A stretch of 50,662 nt of DNA from Chitinispirillales bacterium (GTDB taxonomy: Bacteria; Fibrobacterota; Chitinivibrionia; Chitinivibrionales; Chitinispirillaceae). Below, one piece after another: positions 33,473-42,428 of this stretch. Positions within the stretch are counted from its first letter, which is position 1. Every line of letters begins with the position of its first letter. The stretch covers positions 1 through 50,662 of the forward strand of contig JAITFQ010000118.1 in the NCBI GenBank assembly GCA_031281225.1. The letters run 5' to 3'. The notes beneath the pieces were generated by a model, which saw only the letters and a list, made by a program, of their open reading frames with translations, was not told the DNA's origin and did not search any database. The position numbers were made by a program, and so were the translations under genes.

Positions 33473-34462
33473 TTATGGTACTTCTACACTATCGAATATT
33501 TTTTGTACTATTTGTTCTGGTGTAATGTTTTCGGCTTCGGCTTCGTAGGTGGTTATTACACGGTGTCTTAGGATGTCCATTCCTACTGATTTTATGTCTT
33601 CGGGTGTTACATAGCCTCGGCCGCGGATGAATGCGTGGGCGCGGGCGGCGCGGGTTAGGAATAGGGTGGCGCGGGGGGAGGCGCCGTAGGATATCAGCTC
33701 TTTCATGTCGGCGAGGCCGACGGTTTCGGGCTCTCTGGTGGCGAAGACCAGGTTGACGATGTAGTCCTCTACCTTTGAGTCCATGTATATTTCATTGACG
33801 AGTTTGCGGGCGGAGAGCAGCTTGTCGATTTTTATCACCTGGGCGACTTCGGGGACTGTGCCGGCTGACATGCGGGTCAAAATCTCCTTTTCTTCGTCGC
33901 GGGTGGGGTAGGTTATTTTGAGTTTTAGCATGAAGCGGTCGACCTGCGCTTCGGGCAGGGGGTAGGTTCCTTCCTGCTCGATTGGGTTTTGGGTGGCGAG
34001 TACAAGGAACGGTTCTTCGAGGCGGTAGCTCTCGTCCCCTATGGTGACCTGGCACTCCTGCATCGCCTCAAGCAGCGCGCTCTGCACCTTGGCGGGGGCG
34101 CGGTTGATTTCGTCGGCGAGTATTATATTGGAGAAGATAGGGCCTTTTTTGGCGACGAACTCACCGCTCTTCTGATTGTAGGTCATCGTCCCCACGATGT
34201 CGGCGGGCAGCAGGTCGGGGGTGAACTGGATCCGCTTGAAGCCAGTGTCGACCGCTTTGGCCAGCGTGGATATCGCCAGCGTCTTGGCGAGGCCGGGCAC
34301 GCCCTCAAGCAGGATGTGGCCGCGGGTCAGCAGGCCGATCAGCAACCGGTCGACCATCTTTGTCTGCCCCACGATGACCTTGGCCATCTCCGTCTTCAAA
34401 AGCGACACAAAACTGCTTTCTTCCTTAACCTTTTCGTTTAATTCAGAAATATCTACACTCAT
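33473..34462 (-). CDS. MoxR-family AAA+ ATPase
   Basis: The 329-aa protein has Walker A GVPGLAKT (residues 54-61), Walker B IILADEINR (Asp117-Glu118), sensor-like VLATQNPIEQEGTYPLPEAQVDRF and the MoxR lid sequence SYGASPRATLFLTRAARAHAFIRGRGYVTPEDI. MoxR proteins are cytoplasmic chaperone-like ATPases acting with DUF58/VWA partners. The DUF58 partner is downstream on the same strand, after a hairpin-rich spacer. Length is normal. 34463-34731 holds two divergent leaders and no gene. Confidence 0.95.
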   Translation of the reverse strand: MSVDISELNEKVKEESSFVSLLKTEMAKVIVGQTKMVDRLLIGLLTRGHILLEGVPGLAKTLAISTLAKAVDTGFKRIQFTPDLLPADIVGTMTYNQKSGEFVAKKGPIFSNIILADEINRAPAKVQSALLEAMQECQVTIGDESYRLEEPFLVLATQNPIEQEGTYPLPEAQVDRFMLKLKITYPTRDEEKEILTRMSAGTVPEVAQVIKIDKLLSARKLVNEIYMDSKVEDYIVNLVFATREPETVGLADMKELISYGASPRATLFLTRAARAHAFIRGRGYVTPEDIKSVGMDILRHRVITTYEAEAENITPEQIVQKIFDSVEVP

Positions 34463-34731
34463 TCGGACTCTCCTTGAACCGGAATATTTGTTAACATGGT
34501 GATACTCCTACCCAAGATAAATATATACAATGACACTCCCGCGGCGCAATGTTTTCTGTAACTTCGGCGTGGATGGATTGTGTCCGCCCCCGTACCGTTT
34601 CACCTGTATACGAAAATATTCAATAAAATATTTACACTTTTTTTATGCGATAATATATTTTTGTGTTGTAATACATTATAATCATAAGGTATAATTGATA
34701 TTGATTCGACTTTATTAACAAAGGAGAGATT

Positions 34732-35091
34732 ATGGACTTCACCGTGACCGAAATCGGCAAATTCAAGGTAATCAAGCCCTTGGGCCGTGTCGACTGGGAG
34801 AGCGCGCGGCTTCTCGACAAGGAGGTTCAGCGCCTGATTGACGAAAAATACTGCCATATAGTATTCAACCTCGACGAGGTTACCTTTATGTGCAGCGGGG
34901 GTATAGGCGCGCTCGTCTATAACCTCAATAAAGTTACAAAAATGGGCGGGGCGATCTATATAATTGCCGATAACGAATACATATCCTACATATTCGAAAC
35001 GCTCAAGTTCGATATGATTTTTGAGGGTTACATGTACAAGGCCTTTGAAGATTTCTCGGACGCGGTGCTCGACAAGGAGAGAGAGGGCTAA
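34732..35091 (+). CDS. STAS-domain protein (anti-anti-sigma type)
   Basis: A 119-aa STAS protein with the family motif at about residues 46-61 (NLDEVTFMCSGGIGAL); Ser55 is the expected phosphosite. The ATG has an excellent ribosome site (AAAGGAGAG). As with the STAS gene at 367, no kinase or phosphatase partner is adjacent, and the two differ clearly, so they probably belong to separate switches. It ends 42 bases before the AI-2E-type transporter gene and may be co-transcribed with it. Confidence 0.88.
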   Translation: MDFTVTEIGKFKVIKPLGRVDWESARLLDKEVQRLIDEKYCHIVFNLDEVTFMCSGGIGALVYNLNKVTKMGGAIYIIADNEYISYIFETLKFDMIFEGYMYKAFEDFSDAVLDKEREG

Positions 35092-35133
35092 ACTGTGCGG
35101 CGTTTCAGGCCTGGGAGGGGTTTTAGATAGCGG

Positions 35134-36207
35134 ATGAAGAAATACACCGTGTGGATGGTTTTCTGCCTCGTCTTTTTCGGCGTGCTGTACATCGGCAGGC
35201 CGCTCCTTATGCCGCTTGTCTTGGCGGTGTTTATATGGTATCTAGTTAATATTCTCACCGATGCTTTCGCCTCCCGGCTGCCGTGGATCAAGGTTTCACT
35301 GCCGCGCTCGCTCGCGTTTTGCGCCGCGCTGTTTACTATCACCGGCGCGATCTATGTCGCGCTGCGGATTATAGTAACCAACATCAGCGGGGTGGCGGCC
35401 GCTGTTCCCGTCTACCAGTACAACCTTGAACAGATGAGCTTGCGCCTGCTTGCGCTTGTCCCCTGGGGCGAGCCGTTCACCATAACCAAGCTGCTGGCCG
35501 GCATTGATGCCAACTCCATCACGCGCGTCGTTGTCAACGAGGTGACAAATATTTTCAGCAAAGGCACCATCGTCGCGGTTTATCTCATTTTTCTCTTTTT
35601 AGAGCAGGGGAGCTTTAGCGGCAAGCTGAAAAGCCTCTTCCCCGGCGATCACGGGTGGAAAGAGATACTCGCCTGCGTAAGCGCCGATGTCCGCACATAC
35701 ATCGGAATCAAAACCATCGTCAGCGTTGTCACCGCGCTGCTCAGCTATGCCGTTATGAAGAGCGTAGGGCTCAATTTCGCCAGTTTTTGGGCGTTTTTGG
35801 TATTTTTGCTCAACTATATCCCAACATTCGGCTCAATAGTAGCCACCGCCCTCCCGACATTTTTCGCGCTCATGCAGTACGACAGCTTGGCCCCGTTCTT
35901 CGTAGTGTTGCTCGGCGTCGGCGCCCTCCAAATGATAATCGGAAACGTAATTGAGCCGAAATTTCAGGGCGACGGCCTGAATTTGAGCCCGTTAGTCATC
36001 CTTTTTTCGCTTGGCCTGTGGAACATGATCTGGGGTATTCCCGGAATGTTCATGTGTGTTCCCCTGACCGCCGTCGCCATGATAATCTGCTCCCACTTCC
36101 CGCAAACCCGCCGAATAGCCGTCGCCCTGTCGCGCAACGGGAGCCTTTCTCGGGAACTTGACAGGAAGAAGACGGTCGCTGAGAAAGCGGGGGTTGGCGA
36201 TTATTGA
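35134..36207 (+). CDS. AI-2E-family transporter (PerM-like)
   Basis: The 357-aa inner-membrane protein has about eight hydrophobic segments and the typical family pieces: RPLLMPLVLAVFIWYLVNIL near the start, FLLNYIPTFGSIVATALP in the middle and VIEPKFQGDGLNLSPLVILFSLGLWNMIWGIPGMFMCVPLTA near the end. The family exports small molecules or acts as a sodium/proton antiporter; the name comes from the autoinducer-2 exporter TqsA, and substrate cannot be told from sequence. The upstream STAS gene may be co-transcribed. Confidence 0.92.
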   Translation: MKKYTVWMVFCLVFFGVLYIGRPLLMPLVLAVFIWYLVNILTDAFASRLPWIKVSLPRSLAFCAALFTITGAIYVALRIIVTNISGVAAAVPVYQYNLEQMSLRLLALVPWGEPFTITKLLAGIDANSITRVVVNEVTNIFSKGTIVAVYLIFLFLEQGSFSGKLKSLFPGDHGWKEILACVSADVRTYIGIKTIVSVVTALLSYAVMKSVGLNFASFWAFLVFLLNYIPTFGSIVATALPTFFALMQYDSLAPFFVVLLGVGALQMIIGNVIEPKFQGDGLNLSPLVILFSLGLWNMIWGIPGMFMCVPLTAVAMIICSHFPQTRRIAVALSRNGSLSRELDRKKTVAEKAGVGDY

Positions 36208-36261
36208 TATTCCAGCCAATTTCGATTTTTTAAAAAAAAGTTTATTTTCATAAAAAAACAT

Positions 36262-36290
36262 TTGCTTTTTCATAAAACATTTATTATATT
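36262..36290 (+). promoter_or_regulatory. promoter of rplU-rpmA
   Basis: TTGCTT (36262-36267) and TATATT (36285-36290) are separated by 17 bases, a good sigma-70-type promoter, 47 bases upstream of the rplU ATG. The leader carries the CAGGAGGAT ribosome site. Confidence 0.7.
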
Positions 36291-36337
36291 GTATAAATTG
36301 TACAGATTTTTTTCAGTTTCAGGAGGATAATAAGACA

Positions 36338-36649
36338 ATGTATTCAATTATCGAGCAGGCCGGCGTTCAGTTCAAGGTAACCCCCGGCATGAAGATTCGT
36401 GTCCCGTTGATATCCGCCGACACAGGTACCGATATCACCATCGAAAAAGTGCTTATGACGTCCGACGGCGACAAAATCACCGTAGGCGCTCCGACGATAG
36501 CCGGCGCGACGGTCAGCGCAAAAATTCTTGAGCACGGCGCCGACAAGAAAATCCTTGTCATCAAAAGAAAGCGCCGCAAGGACTACCGCCGCAAAAACGG
36601 CCACCGTCAAAAATTCACACGCATCGAAATCGTATCGATCAATGCGTAA
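36338..36649 (+). CDS. rplU: 50S ribosomal protein L21
   Basis: The 103-aa protein starts MYSIIEQAGVQFKVTPG and ends in the L21 signature KRKRRKDYRRKNGHRQKFTRIEI. L21 binds 23S rRNA (domain V region) in the large subunit. A ribosome site (CAGGAGGATAA) and a clear promoter lie upstream. rpmA follows after 42 bases in the usual bacterial order. The GTPase gene obg, often third in this operon, is absent; a terminator follows rpmA directly. Confidence 0.97.
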   Translation: MYSIIEQAGVQFKVTPGMKIRVPLISADTGTDITIEKVLMTSDGDKITVGAPTIAGATVSAKILEHGADKKILVIKRKRRKDYRRKNGHRQKFTRIEIVSINA

Positions 36650-36691
36650 CCTTTGAACCATACGTAACCATTAATACAGGGAGCATGTTTT

Positions 36692-36952
36692 ATGGCAACC
36701 AAAAAAGGCGGCGGTAGTAGCCGCAACGGACGTGACAGTAACGCAAAACGCCTCGGCGTAAAATGCTTCGGCGGCCAGTTAGTCCCCGCCGGCAGCATAA
36801 TAGTCCGCCAAAAAGGCACCGTAGTCCACCCCGGCCTCAATGTCGGCAGAGGCTCCGACGACACCCTCTTCGCCAAAATATCCGGCACCGTCCAGTTCTC
36901 GCGCGGTGTTGGGAATCGGAAGAAGGTTTGTATCGTGCCCGCGGTCGTTTAG
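36692..36952 (+). CDS. rpmA: 50S ribosomal protein L27
   Basis: The 86-aa protein has the full L27 signature [57 protein letters not shown]. The N-terminal tail ([13 protein letters not shown]) reaches the peptidyl-transferase centre; no Firmicutes-type cleavable extension is present. It is co-transcribed with rplU and ends 22 bases before an intrinsic terminator. Confidence 0.98.
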   Translation: MATKKGGGSSRNGRDSNAKRLGVKCFGGQLVPAGSIIVRQKGTVVHPGLNVGRGSDDTLFAKISGTVQFSRGVGNRKKVCIVPAVV

Positions 36953-36974
36953 CGTTTTTTAATTTTTGGATTAT

Positions 36975-37010
36975 ATGGGCGGCCGTCTGCGGTCGTCCAT
37001 GTTTTTTTTT
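36975..37010 (+). terminator. intrinsic terminator of rplU-rpmA
   Basis: ATGGGCGGCCG-TCTG-CGGTCGTCCAT forms an 11-bp stem allowing two G-U pairs, followed by G and T9 (37002-37010). The stem sequence resembles the terminator at 2682, suggesting a shared terminator family. Confidence 0.88.
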
Positions 37011-37121
37011 GTAACATTTCTCCGTTTCAACAGGTCGAGATGTGTCGTATCTAAATATATATGTCGTTTATCATTTTAATTTTAATAAACCAAAACCTAA
37101 ATTCCAAAATGAGGAGGACGT

Positions 37122-38042
37122 ATGAAAAAACAGTTTTACAGAAGCGCATTGCGCACATTTTTTGCCGCTTTCACGGCGTCATCGCTTGCGGTTATCCTTG
37201 CAATCGGGTGCTCAAACAACTCCACAGGCCCTGGTGGCGGCGGGTCAATTGTTCTTGATGAGGGGTACGCATGGGTAGGCGATGTTAGCATTGAGGTTTT
37301 TGCGATGCTGGGTTGGATGGGCGACGCGGATATTGGAATGCTGGATGTTGAGGATGTCCCCGGAATGGAAGATATTAGCGTTACCGTCCGTGTAGCCTGC
37401 ATTCCCCGCACCGGCGGCGACGTATCCGCGACCGTGTCTGTTTTTGGTGTATGGTCTCCCATGGAGGTTATGGGGTCCTGGAAAGAGGGAAGCAATAATA
37501 CCCTGCTCCTTACCGATGTTGACGGCGATACGCTGACTGTGACGTACCGTTTTTCGAACAGCAACAATACCTTGACGGTAACCCATAGTGAGTTCGGCAC
37601 CGCCGTACTGCAAAAAACAGCCTGGCCCACCTCCGACTACAAACCCGGCGACATCAGCGACCTTTTTGGCGAAACCGACCCCGAACTGTATGATATGTGG
37701 ATGGCTGCGGATATTTTTACCGGCACCGTGACTATGTGGATGTTCATGCCCGGGGATGATGAAACGCCGGCGATCGCGACGAGCATTGTGACGACTATGG
37801 ACGGTGGCGGGACGCCGCAAATTCAAGTATACGTATGGTCCACAAGCGGCAGCACCATAACCCTGATAGACATTGGCGGCACCGCCACAACCCATACGTA
37901 TAGTGTTTCCGACGGTCTGCTGACCATGGACGGCGTCATTTATATGTCGGTGGGCGGTCTAGACTTGCTCAAACCCCGCGCCGATAGCCAGATAAAACTG
38001 TCGCCGGTGCAGAAGTTGACCAAGCGAGCTTTAATAAAATAG
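37122..38042 (+). CDS. hypothetical lipoprotein (306 aa)
   Basis: A long signal sequence (MKKQFYRSALRTFFAAFTASSLAVILAIGC) ends in lipobox A-I-G-C with Cys30 acylated, followed by the flexible NNSTGPGGGGS linker typical of exposed lipoproteins. The mature part is beta-rich and acidic with many Thr/Val/Gly, including two regions of WMGDADIGMLDVEDVP and VTTMDGGGTPQIQVYVW type. I see no known domain. A good ribosome site (GAGGAGGACGT) is present. It is probably outer-membrane-anchored. Confidence 0.72.
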   Translation: MKKQFYRSALRTFFAAFTASSLAVILAIGCSNNSTGPGGGGSIVLDEGYAWVGDVSIEVFAMLGWMGDADIGMLDVEDVPGMEDISVTVRVACIPRTGGDVSATVSVFGVWSPMEVMGSWKEGSNNTLLLTDVDGDTLTVTYRFSNSNNTLTVTHSEFGTAVLQKTAWPTSDYKPGDISDLFGETDPELYDMWMAADIFTGTVTMWMFMPGDDETPAIATSIVTTMDGGGTPQIQVYVWSTSGSTITLIDIGGTATTHTYSVSDGLLTMDGVIYMSVGGLDLLKPRADSQIKLSPVQKLTKRALIK

Positions 38043-38095
38043 TTTTTTGTATCGCAGGCGACGGGTTACGCAATGTAATCCGTCGTCCATTAATA

Positions 38096-38234
38096 ATCCC
38101 AAATTGTCCATTAGACAGAGTAGTATATGATTGACTTTGGTGTTGTTTTTAACACCCCGGATGCCTAAAACAACATCAAAAACAAAGGGAAGCGAATAAC
38201 AAAGAACCTATTTTTCTAATGGACAATTTGGGAT
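38096..38234. repeat. 139-base element with 20-bp terminal inverted repeats
   Basis: The 20-base ends at 38096-38115 and 38215-38234 (core CCCAAATTGTCCATTAGA) are perfect inverted copies. Inside, TGTTGTTTT and AAAACAACA form a second inverted pair near 38139-38175. It carries no gene and could be a MITE, an IS remnant or a long RNA hairpin. It lies in the gap before the lipoprotein at 38285; no clear target duplication is visible. Confidence 0.75.
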
Positions 38235-38284
38235 AAGTGAAATGTAGTAAATTGACGGAATCTTTTAATTTTTTAATGGAGTCT

Positions 38285-38836
38285 ATGATTGTGAAAAGAT
38301 GTTTTTGGGGAATGTATATAATTACAATGCTACTATGGTTCGCGATGATAGGCTGTGGTGATGGGACAGGGTTGGGTGTGTGTACTAACCCAAAAATCAA
38401 TTCCGATTCATTATGCCCGTTAATCGGCACGAATTGGAAATTAGTTGAAGTTTCGATTGCCAAAAATTATCAGCCACATGAAATAATTGATTATTCAAAA
38501 AAAAATATAACTTTTGAATTTCAGGCAAATGGCAAACTGATTGTTTCCGGCGAAACAGATGGTTTATTCGTATTTGACGATTTCAACGAAGGCGAACATT
38601 TTTATGAATATCGAGAAATGGTTGTATGTCCAACCTGCCTGCCGGGACATAATTTGGAGATTAATAGGCCGTTTCCATTAAAAGAAGGTGGACGTTATTT
38701 TGTTTTTTTCGATGGTGAAACAATGAGTATAGGCGGGTACAGGGTGATCGGAGGTGTGATTGTCGAGCCCGAGTTCGGGGTGCAAGCAGGAGGTGATTAT
38801 TATAGTTGGAAAAAAAACTTTATCAAAATAAAATAA
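38285..38836 (+). CDS. small lipoprotein, META/HslJ-like
   Basis: I choose ATG 38285 (TGGAG three bases upstream) over ATG 38237; the product has 183 aa. The signal MIVKRCFWGMYIITMLLWFAMIGC ends in lipobox M-I-G-C. The mature domain opens with LIGTNWKLVEVSI and continues ITFEFQANGKLIVSGETDG, the pattern of META/HslJ-type domains (L.G..W.L......I.F...G...G). It is more AT-rich than core genes. It precedes the metalloprotease by 10 bases and is probably in its operon. Confidence 0.68.
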   Translation: MIVKRCFWGMYIITMLLWFAMIGCGDGTGLGVCTNPKINSDSLCPLIGTNWKLVEVSIAKNYQPHEIIDYSKKNITFEFQANGKLIVSGETDGLFVFDDFNEGEHFYEYREMVVCPTCLPGHNLEINRPFPLKEGGRYFVFFDGETMSIGGYRVIGGVIVEPEFGVQAGGDYYSWKKNFIKIK

Positions 38837-38846
38837 AGGGTGTACA

Positions 38847-40349
38847 ATGAAAAAATTATTAATATTATTTGTGACATTTTATCTTGCCGTTTTTTCGGTA
38901 TATGGACAAGAGAATATGTTGTATTTTGAGGTACAACAAGCCAAAAGATTAAATGTCAATTTTGAAAATGGTGTTTTGAGAGAAACAAGTGCGGATACGT
39001 CTGTATTGAGAAGTTTTATAAACCGTAACGAAGTTTTCTTTTTTGACGATATTTCCGCTAATGTAAAACGTGGCGAAAGCAAAGCCATGAATTTAGTTAT
39101 GCCTTTAAGAACTGAAAACATGGTTTTAGAATTAATAGAAGTTCCAGAATCTTTTTATAGCTATGAGGTAATGACGTCGGATGGGGCGAAACGCTCAGCT
39201 AACAGAGAGATTAGGCATTATCGTGGGGTGGTGAGAGGCGTAGAAAACAGTCTTGTCGCAATTACGCTTTACGAAGATGAAATAATCGGAATCGTTAGCA
39301 CCGACGAGGGTAATTTTAACTTGGTAAAAGATAACAGGTCTGGCAAACATCTTTTTTACAATGAGCGAAATATTAAAAAAAGACCAGATATAATTTGTAG
39401 TACAGTAAATGATCTCTCTTTTTCATATGATCCGGAAATTTTGTCTAAACAGCGTGATATTTTGAGCGAAAGGACGGGCGCTATTCAATCTCGCTTGATA
39501 AATAAGGACGTCAGATTTTATCTTGAAACCGAGTACAATGTTTATCAGACACTAGGAAGCATTTCGTCGGTTGAAGTATTTATGGCTAGTTTGTTTAATC
39601 AGGTTGCTGTTATTTTTCAAAATGAAAGTATTTTGACGAGTATGTCGTGTATGTATATTTGGATTTCGAATGATCCATATACAGGCACAAGCACATCAAC
39701 ATTGTTAACTCAGTTTCAAAATACAAGAACATCTATAATCGGTGATTTAGGCATATTGTTGACATTCAGGAATATCGGTGGAGGGATGGCTGCTGGTTTT
39801 GTTGGGCTTTGCAATCCTTCTACCGCAGGAAAATTGTCTGTGGCGATGTTGGATCCAACGTATGAAATAGTTCCAGTTTATAGTTGGTCGGTTTTTATTG
39901 TTATACACGAACTCGGCCATTTATTTGGTTCGCGTCACACCCATGCCTGTGTGTGGAATGGAAATAATACTGCGATAGATGGTTGCGCTAGATTTGTTGA
40001 GGGAAATTGTCCGTTACCCGGCATTCCATCGGGTGGTACGATAATGAGCTATTGTCATTTTCAAAATATTATAAATTTTAACTTGGGATTTGGTCTCCAA
40101 CCCGGAAATGTTATCAGAAATAGTGTAAATAATGCAAGTTGTTTATTGCCACCGTGTAATAATCCTGTAAATTTTATCAATCAAACCGTGACACAAGGTG
40201 TTTCTATTAGTTCTTGCGGCACCATCAACGTCCAAAACACAACAGTAACTCCCACCGGAATATTAAATATACGTGCAACCGAAAGAGTTGACATTGGCCC
40301 GGGTTTCACAGTTCAACAGGGAGGTACGTTAATAATTCAGGTACCTTGA
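38847..40349 (+). CDS. secreted zinc metalloprotease (metzincin type)
   Basis: The 500-aa protein has a signal peptide (MKKLLILFVTFYLAVFSVYGQ) and a propeptide-like region up to about residue 215. The catalytic domain has HELGHLFGSRH (His354, Glu355, His358, His364) and a downstream Met-turn, Met400 in TIMSYCH. This is the HExxHxxGxxH + Met-turn signature of metzincins, closest in style to reprolysin/M12B-like enzymes; several Cys flank the site. The C-terminal 70 residues (NFINQTVTQGVSISSCGTINVQNTTVTP...) form a short repeat-like tail seen in exported proteins. It probably degrades extracellular protein. It is AT-rich, suggesting transfer. Confidence 0.9.
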   Translation: MKKLLILFVTFYLAVFSVYGQENMLYFEVQQAKRLNVNFENGVLRETSADTSVLRSFINRNEVFFFDDISANVKRGESKAMNLVMPLRTENMVLELIEVPESFYSYEVMTSDGAKRSANREIRHYRGVVRGVENSLVAITLYEDEIIGIVSTDEGNFNLVKDNRSGKHLFYNERNIKKRPDIICSTVNDLSFSYDPEILSKQRDILSERTGAIQSRLINKDVRFYLETEYNVYQTLGSISSVEVFMASLFNQVAVIFQNESILTSMSCMYIWISNDPYTGTSTSTLLTQFQNTRTSIIGDLGILLTFRNIGGGMAAGFVGLCNPSTAGKLSVAMLDPTYEIVPVYSWSVFIVIHELGHLFGSRHTHACVWNGNNTAIDGCARFVEGNCPLPGIPSGGTIMSYCHFQNIINFNLGFGLQPGNVIRNSVNNASCLLPPCNNPVNFINQTVTQGVSISSCGTINVQNTTVTPTGILNIRATERVDIGPGFTVQQGGTLIIQVP

Positions 40350-40609
40350 AAACATAGTCCATTGAAGAATGACAGGTATTTGTGAGCTTGTTGACACAAA
40401 ACTGCGGGTTAGTAACAAGTATCAATTGCGAAATTTAGGTTCAACAGAGCTAAACCAAAGGCGAACACGTGAGTGGGAAAGGTACGTTAGCTCGTTTCAA
40501 CAATAAATTCACAAAAAAAATCACACTCTCCCCGTCAAATATATTATATTTATCTTCTTGTACCGATTATACCCGGTGTACCCGTACCCCTCCAAAAGAG
40601 GATAAAAAT

Positions 40610-41503
40610 ATGACGATAGTAGTACCCAAGGACTACCACTGCATCAGCGCCCTTGAAGAGAGCCAGGTGAACTGCATCACCACGGACGAGGCGCTGAAAG
40701 AGGATATACGCGCGTTGCGCGTTGGCATACTCAACATCATGCCCAAGGCGGAGACTTACGAATACAGCCTCTTGCAGCCGTTAGGCAAGTCTGTACTCCA
40801 AATCGAGCCGATCTGGATACGCCTGAAAACCCACAGTTACGCGAGCAGCGACTCCTCCCACATGGAGAAGCTCTACGTCCCGTTTGAGGAGGCCGTGTCG
40901 CGTGCGCGGCTCGACGGGCTGATCGTGACGGGGGCGCCGGTTGAGGAGATACCGTTTGAGGAGGTTTTGTACTGGGAGGAGATCAAGCGTATCCTCAAGT
41001 ACGCGCGGCAGAACATCACCTCTACCCTCGGTATATGCTGGGGCGGGCTTGCGCTCGCGAAATTTTTGGGGGTGGACAAAACCGTCTACGACAAAAAAGT
41101 TTTCGGCGTGTTCCCAACCGTAAACCTCGCCAGAGGGCACCGCATAACCGGCGAGATGGACGATTGGTTCTGGTGCGCCCAAAGCCGCCACTCGGGGATA
41201 GACGACGCCGTGCTCGAACGGGAGCGGGATAGTGGGAACGTGCAGCTTCTTGCCCACGCGAAAGACGTTGGCTACGTGATATTCGAAAGCGCGGACAAGC
41301 GTTTTTTAATCCACTTGGGGCATCCCGAATACGATCCCGGCCGCCTTATTGAGGAATATAACCGCGACGTGGCCAAGGGGCGCACCGATGTCGAACCGCC
41401 GAAAAACGTCGACCTCGACAACCCGGTGAACCTGTGGAGGGCGCACCGCACCGAGTTCTTTACGCAGTGGATAAAATATCTGCACGAGGCTACGTCGTAT
41501 TAA
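40610..41503 (+). CDS. metA: homoserine O-acyltransferase (MetA type)
   Basis: MetA acylates homoserine with succinyl- or acetyl-CoA, the first committed step of methionine synthesis. Start ATG 40610 (AGAGGAT upstream) gives 297 aa. Signature segments are [22 protein letters not shown], the catalytic Cys143 in [11 protein letters not shown], and His/Glu in HLGHPEYDP. The residue pattern cannot settle succinyl versus acetyl donor by eye. It is followed after one base by cysE, and that by thiG with an overlap, so the operon is devoted to sulfur-containing metabolites. The 260-base gap before it holds a -10-like TATTATATT near 40543 but no gene. Confidence 0.93.
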   Translation: MTIVVPKDYHCISALEESQVNCITTDEALKEDIRALRVGILNIMPKAETYEYSLLQPLGKSVLQIEPIWIRLKTHSYASSDSSHMEKLYVPFEEAVSRARLDGLIVTGAPVEEIPFEEVLYWEEIKRILKYARQNITSTLGICWGGLALAKFLGVDKTVYDKKVFGVFPTVNLARGHRITGEMDDWFWCAQSRHSGIDDAVLERERDSGNVQLLAHAKDVGYVIFESADKRFLIHLGHPEYDPGRLIEEYNRDVAKGRTDVEPPKNVDLDNPVNLWRAHRTEFFTQWIKYLHEATSY

Positions 41504-41504
41504 T

Positions 41505-42428
41505 ATGAACCTGACGAACTGGATGAACGACCGTCTGCCGAAAATCGTCGACCGCCTCGAACACGATATAATGAACGGCCCCGAGGCGTTCGCCGACGAC
41601 GGGCTTGACCTCGCGGGCCGGAACGAGATATACGAAATTCTCGACGACATCCTCGCCGTCCTGTTCCCCGGCTACTACAGCCGCGAGAAAGTCGCCCGCG
41701 CCGACGTCAATTTCTTCATCGCCGACAAACTGCGCCACATCAGTTTCCGTATGGGCAAACATCTGCGCGATGTCTTGAATTATCGGTGCCGCAAGGATAA
41801 GGATTGCGCAATTTGCAACTGTGAAACCAGGGCCGAAGAGGCGCTTGCCGACCTTGTAGAGTCGCTGCCCGAGATTAGGGCGGTACTGCTCGACGACATC
41901 AAGGCGGCGCACGAAGGCGATCCGGCGGCGAAATTTTTTGACGAGATTATACTTAGCTACCCGTGCGTGGAAGCGATAGCGACGCACAGAATCGCCCACC
42001 GCCTCTACACGCTCGGCGTTCCGATAATTCCGCGGATTTTGTCCGAGCGGGCGCACTCGCGCACCGGGATAGACATCCACCCCGGAGCCGAAATCGGGCC
42101 GCGGTTTTTTATCGACCACGGGACGGGGGTGGTGATAGGGGAGACCTGCCGGATAGGCGCGAACGTCAAAATATATCAGGGGGTGACGCTCGGGGCGAAA
42201 TCGCCGCTTGACAGGGACGGAAAGCCGAGGGCGGGGCAGAAGCGCCACCCGGATATCGAAGACAATGTGATAATCTACGCCAACGCCACAATTTTGGGCG
42301 GCAGCACGGTGATAGGCCGGGGCGCGGTGATAGGCGGGAACACGTGGATAACAAAATCGGTGCCGCCGGGCGAATGCGTCTACTGCCACGACAGGGGCAA
42401 AAACGGCGGCGGGGGAGGATGCGGATGA
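41505..42428 (+). CDS. cysE: serine O-acetyltransferase
   Basis: The 307-aa protein makes O-acetylserine for cysteine synthesis. The C-terminal half is a left-handed beta-helix with hexapeptide repeats: [46 protein letters not shown], then [32 protein letters not shown]. The catalytic histidine-aspartate pair is within IDIHPGA and FIDHGTG. The longer N-terminal helical part includes a Cys-rich [12 protein letters not shown] segment (about residues 95-106), unusual for CysE and possibly a metal or redox site. It overlaps thiG by 4 bases (ATGA). Confidence 0.93.
   Translation: MNLTNWMNDRLPKIVDRLEHDIMNGPEAFADDGLDLAGRNEIYEILDDILAVLFPGYYSREKVARADVNFFIADKLRHISFRMGKHLRDVLNYRCRKDKDCAICNCETRAEEALADLVESLPEIRAVLLDDIKAAHEGDPAAKFFDEIILSYPCVEAIATHRIAHRLYTLGVPIIPRILSERAHSRTGIDIHPGAEIGPRFFIDHGTGVVIGETCRIGANVKIYQGVTLGAKSPLDRDGKPRAGQKRHPDIEDNVIIYANATILGGSTVIGRGAVIGGNTWITKSVPPGECVYCHDRGKNGGGGGCG

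Noticed and set aside
40469-40609. N-terminal extension of metA
   Set aside because: The extension lacks family similarity; AGAGGAT before ATG 40610 and the usual MetA start decide against it.
40350-40609. SAM riboswitch upstream of metA
   Set aside because: No four-way junction or conserved SAM-I/II core was recognisable in the 260-base leader.
41490-42389. 299-codon open frame antisense to cysE
   Set aside because: The plus strand has clear hexapeptide repeats; the other frame is a product of GC-skewed codon positions.
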